Origin: Taibaiella helva
GTDB taxonomy: Bacteria > Bacteroidota > Bacteroidia > Chitinophagales > Chitinophagaceae
NCBI RefSeq assembly: GCF_003545695.1
Contig: NZ_QUZZ01000009.1
Span: forward strand, 1 to 64,000
Reading direction: 5' to 3'
Length of the DNA: 64,000 nucleotides
Shown here: piece by piece, positions 60,649 to 64,000 of the stretch
Layout of the letters: each line of letters opens with the position of its first letter
Position numbering within the stretch: the first letter of the stretch is position 1
Notes under the pieces: model-generated
Databases searched by the model: none
Told to the model about the DNA's origin: nothing
The model's input: only the letters and a program-made list of their open reading frames with translations
Position numbers and translations under genes: made by a program

Positions 60649-61809
60649 ATGTATGAAGATATATTAGAGGAGATTGCTACCGAACTGATCAGCAGCAAAC
60701 AACTATACCAGAGTAATTATGGTTTGCTTTCCGGGCTGACCGGAAGCGCCCTGTTCTTCGAGGAATATGGCAAGCTCAGAAAAGACTATGCGATCCATGC
60801 AGAGGACTTCGTAGAAGAGGCTTTTTTATCCATAGCAAACAAGAAACCTTATGCGCCTTATTGCGCAGGTATTTCAGGCGCATGCGCCGGCATCGACTTC
60901 CTGTACCGGCATCAGTATGAGGATGACGAAATGCCGTTTGACTTTGTGGATGCCGAAATAGATGATTATCTATACCGGGCTTATACAGAATTGCTCCAAA
61001 AAGGGAACCTTGATTTCCTGCATGGCGCCGTTGGCATGGGCTTTTATTATCTTGAGCGGATAAAATCGGGACAGGGCTCCTTCAGGGAGCAGACCGACCT
61101 GCTGCTGCGCCACCTGCAGGAGCACGCTATATGGGAAGGAAAACATGTCAAATGGAGTCAGGGAGGAGAGGGTAAAGGCTTTAATATTTCTTTGTCCCAT
61201 GGTATGTCCAGCATTATTGTCCTGCTCAGTAAGCTCCTGGAAAATGGGGGCAGCGACAAGGTTGATATTAAAGAGCTGTTACAGGGAGCCGTTCATTATA
61301 TACTGGACCAGGAGATCGATGCGTCGCAATACGGTTCCCTGTTCCCCTATGCTTCAAAGGAGAACGGGGATATTAAAATGAGCCGCCTGGCCTGGTGCTA
61401 TGGCGACCTCGGCATCGGTATCGGTTTGCTCAGCGCGGCAAAGGCATTGGCAGATCCCTCGCTGCAGCATAAAGCTTTGGCCATTTTCGATTTCTGTGCC
61501 AACCGGCGCGACCTTGCTGAAAATATGGTTTCAGATACCAGCATCTGTCATGGAACTTCGGGCATTGCTGTTATTTATCATGATCTGTACCTGAAAACAG
61601 GCAATCAACGATACCAGGAAACAGCACAGTATTGGCTGGAACAGACGGTAAAGCTTTACCGGGAAAAGAAGATCTTCTACCTGATGGACCAGGATCAATA
61701 CGACACCCAAAGGATGAGCTTATTGGAAGGCAAAGCCGGTGTGGGTTTGGTGTTACTGAACGTTCATTTCAACGTTTCGTCCGGCTGGCCGGGATTTTTA
61801 TTACTATAG
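60649..61809 (+). CDS. lanC: Lanthionine synthetase C-like cyclase
   Basis: 386 residues. G-L-L-S-G-L-T-G-S-A-L near residue 25 and repeated H-G-A-V-G-M-G/S-H-G-M-S helices form the alpha/alpha barrel. Zinc ligands are C250 in W-C-Y-G-D-L-G, C300 and H301 in I-C-H-G-T-S-G. It adds Cys thiols to dehydrated Ser/Thr to form lanthionine rings. It precedes lanB by 3 bases, the reverse of the more common B-then-C order. Confidence 0.93.
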   Translation: MYEDILEEIATELISSKQLYQSNYGLLSGLTGSALFFEEYGKLRKDYAIHAEDFVEEAFLSIANKKPYAPYCAGISGACAGIDFLYRHQYEDDEMPFDFVDAEIDDYLYRAYTELLQKGNLDFLHGAVGMGFYYLERIKSGQGSFREQTDLLLRHLQEHAIWEGKHVKWSQGGEGKGFNISLSHGMSSIIVLLSKLLENGGSDKVDIKELLQGAVHYILDQEIDASQYGSLFPYASKENGDIKMSRLAWCYGDLGIGIGLLSAAKALADPSLQHKALAIFDFCANRRDLAENMVSDTSICHGTSGIAVIYHDLYLKTGNQRYQETAQYWLEQTVKLYREKKIFYLMDQDQYDTQRMSLLEGKAGVGLVLLNVHFNVSSGWPGFLLL

Positions 61810-61812
61810 TAT

Positions 61813-63993
61813 ATGAGCGGTCACTACAAGCCATTCGAAAAATTTCTTTTAAGATCTCCGGCGCTGCCATTCGATCGCCGGGAGCTGATTGAGCCTGATT
61901 TCTTTCATAATACCTTTTTCAAAGAAGCCATATATATTGCTTCCGGTGAGCTATGGGACGAAATGGAGAAATATAGGAAAGGTTATATCATCAGCGAGAA
62001 AGACAAAGGCAAAATAAACGATTCTTTATATAAATACTGGAAAAGAATAAGGACCCGGACCACGCCCTATGGTCTGTTTTCAAGTGTAAGCGCAGGCACG
62101 ATCGGGGCCGGAAATACCCAGGTCCTGTTTAGCGGGCGGTTACGGAAAAATGCCCGCCTGGACATGGAAGTGCTCTGCTCATTGATACATAGCCTTGAGC
62201 AGGATAATGTCGTCGGGCAGGAGATCCTGTATTTTCCTAATGATACCTTATATGAGGTTCTGGACCGGGTACGTTATTTCGAAAAGGACTTTGCCAAAAA
62301 CAGGTTTTTCAGGTATGCTATCGCTTCAGCCACGCACTCTTCCTACCTGAAAAAGGTCTTACGGTATTGCGGTAAAGGCTGCACGATCGGGGAGCTGGTT
62401 CTGTATATCAGGAAGATAGAAAAGGATGCATCCCCGGAAGACGCAACAGCATTTATACGGGAGCTTATAGAAGCCAACCTGCTCATTAGCGAGCTAAACC
62501 CCTGCCTCACCGGAACGGACATCCTGGATAAAACGATCGGAGTATTAGAAAGCCGGCACACAAAATCGTCCACGCTGCATACCTTAAAGGAGATCCGTAA
62601 AAAGCTGGACGGGATCAACAACGAGCAGGATAGCCGTGACAGCTATCAACAGATCATCAGGCACCTGGATGAGCTGAATATTACTTATAGCAGAAAGAAT
62701 GTTTTTCAGATAGATCTATACCGGGAGACGGAAAAAGCCGTATTGAATGAGGAAACTGTTCAGGATATACTGTCTGCAATATTGTTTGTGACCCGGCTTG
62801 CACCGGTGAAGCGGAAAAGCGAAGCCCTGGAAACGTTCAAGAAGGTCTTCACTGAAAAATATGAAGAGCGGGAGCTTGATCTGCTCTTCGTTACAGATGC
62901 CGATACGGGCATAGGCTACCCGGTAAATTACAGCGGTGGACCATATACCAATGATCTGATCAAAGGTCTGAGCCTTCCCCGGAGCAAGCAGGCAGAGGGC
63001 GTGATAAGCTGGAATCCATTCCAGGAATTGTTGTTGAAAAAGATATTGGAGGCTTCGAGGGAAAATACGTCTGAAATTGTATTGAGTGATGAAGATATTG
63101 TGCCCGGTGAGCCTGCCGGGCTGTATCCTACTTTCTATTGCAACTTTGAGATTGTCGGCAATGACGGGAATCGTCCAATACTAAAGCTTAATACTTTCGG
63201 AGATCATTCCGGGGCCAACCTGATGGCCCGGTTCTCCCACACGCATGCCGATATTGAAAAGAGTATCAGGAGCATTGCTCAAAAAGAACAGGAATTGGAA
63301 CCAAGACCCATCCTTGAAATTGTGCATCTCACCAATCCACGTATTGGGAATGTCGTGATCAGGCCGCAGATGAGGGACTACGAGCTGACCATTTTATCTT
63401 GTTCCGAACTGCCGGAAGCGCAAAGAATTCCGGTTTCCGATCTGACCATATCTGTAAAGAATGGTGCCGTTCTACTGAAGTCCAGGAAATTAAACAGGGA
63501 GGTAAAAGCCGTGCACACCAACGCTTTCAACCATAGCCTGTCCACGATACCTGTCTTTAACCTGCTCTGCGACCTGCAGTACGACAACGAATGCATCGAA
63601 GGCGCAGCGCTCCATCCCAATATAGCGCTCCCTTTCGTTCCCAGGATAAAATATAAGAATGTGATCCTTTCGCCAGCTACCTGGTATTTTACCCGTAAGG
63701 AACTGGAGTATTACTTCGAAGACCAGGACCAGGGGCTATCGGAGCAAGCCGGCCGTTGGCGGAAAAAGTACGGCATCCCCCGTTATGTGCTATTAGCGGA
63801 AGGGGACAATGAGCTGTTCCTTGACCTGGAAGATGGCAGGAACATAAGCTCCCTGCCTGCGCTTATCCGGAAAAATAATGCGATGACCTTCAAAGAATTT
63901 TTGTTTGATGATCAATGCGGTATTGTGAAGGATAACGAGGGTAAAATTTACAGGAATGAATTCAGCATTGCTTATTATAAAGATAAAGTATAA
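61813..63993 (+). CDS. lanB: Lantibiotic dehydratase, glutamylation (LanB N-terminal) protein
   Basis: 726 residues. F-E-K-F-L-L-R-S-P at the start and R-I-R-T-R-T-T-P-Y-G-L-F near residue 80 are typical of LanB N-terminal domains, which transfer Glu from tRNA-Glu to Ser/Thr. The glutamate-elimination (SpaB_C) part, about 270 residues in full-length LanB, is absent; the stop codon is at 63991-63993 and only 7 bases of the window remain. A separate gene for it probably lies just beyond. Split dehydratases are known from the pinensin locus of Chitinophaga. Confidence 0.9.
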   Translation: MSGHYKPFEKFLLRSPALPFDRRELIEPDFFHNTFFKEAIYIASGELWDEMEKYRKGYIISEKDKGKINDSLYKYWKRIRTRTTPYGLFSSVSAGTIGAGNTQVLFSGRLRKNARLDMEVLCSLIHSLEQDNVVGQEILYFPNDTLYEVLDRVRYFEKDFAKNRFFRYAIASATHSSYLKKVLRYCGKGCTIGELVLYIRKIEKDASPEDATAFIRELIEANLLISELNPCLTGTDILDKTIGVLESRHTKSSTLHTLKEIRKKLDGINNEQDSRDSYQQIIRHLDELNITYSRKNVFQIDLYRETEKAVLNEETVQDILSAILFVTRLAPVKRKSEALETFKKVFTEKYEERELDLLFVTDADTGIGYPVNYSGGPYTNDLIKGLSLPRSKQAEGVISWNPFQELLLKKILEASRENTSEIVLSDEDIVPGEPAGLYPTFYCNFEIVGNDGNRPILKLNTFGDHSGANLMARFSHTHADIEKSIRSIAQKEQELEPRPILEIVHLTNPRIGNVVIRPQMRDYELTILSCSELPEAQRIPVSDLTISVKNGAVLLKSRKLNREVKAVHTNAFNHSLSTIPVFNLLCDLQYDNECIEGAALHPNIALPFVPRIKYKNVILSPATWYFTRKELEYYFEDQDQGLSEQAGRWRKKYGIPRYVLLAEGDNELFLDLEDGRNISSLPALIRKNNAMTFKEFLFDDQCGIVKDNEGKIYRNEFSIAYYKDKV

Positions 63994-64000
63994 AGCAAGG

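Overview
The window reads as a chromosomal segment of a Bacteroidota bacterium, most likely Chitinophagales/Chitinophagaceae. Reasons: promoters of the TTTG/TTG-N19-21-TAnnTTTG type, type IX secretion (T9SS) sorting tails on two exported proteins, class I lanthipeptide leaders of the Bacteroidota kind, DUF4290 and DUF2891 proteins, a single-domain MetH homocysteine methyltransferase, and weak Shine-Dalgarno sites. Base composition is about 50% GC, except for an AT-rich patch in the first 1.7 kb.

Layout. 1-1760 is a probable acquired island: the 3' end of an IS3-type transposase, a fragment ORF, an Rx4H HEPN-like protein and its small frameshifted upstream partner. It ends at the 3' side of a tRNA-Gln. 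1880-4589 is a four-gene signalling operon (response regulator, exported protein, membrane protein, histidine kinase). 4600-5770 holds a tiny lipoprotein gene and two candidate small RNAs with their own promoters and terminators. 5769-21209 is mainly housekeeping: uppP, queE, folD, a FadL-like porin, acs, a homocysteine methyltransferase, DUF2891, two tandem thioredoxin-fold proteins and rlmD. 21273-24818 has a lanthipeptide precursor, a secreted double-TonB-domain protein and a BlaR1/BlaI pair with three operators. 24880-31529 carries comB-like, two exonuclease III genes, trxA, a J-domain protein, a LexA-like regulator with alkB, and a KilA-N protein. 31840-40260 mixes a T9SS cargo protein, two more lanthipeptide precursors, a desaturase, a cold-shock protein, map and small proteins.

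40306-52647 is the most unusual locus: a caspase-like peptidase divergent from a ten-gene, tightly packed run. That run encodes a second copy of the signalling module, a TIR protein with a membrane anchor, a von Willebrand-like lipoprotein, a small membrane protein, a tubulin/FtsZ-like GTPase, a 1142-residue actin/Hsp70-fold protein resembling SrfB, and a membrane-anchored coiled-coil protein. I infer an envelope-associated, signal-controlled cytomotive or conflict (defence/cell-death) system. The shared intergenic region has two in-phase NarL-like palindromes upstream of a promoter.

52721-59736 contains a flavoprotein pair, Hsp20, a CPA2 antiporter and an ECF sigma/small protein/ClpP operon. 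60252-63993 is a lanthipeptide locus: precursor, terminator, LanC, and a LanB consisting only of the glutamylation half. It may also serve the three precursors scattered over the preceding 40 kb.
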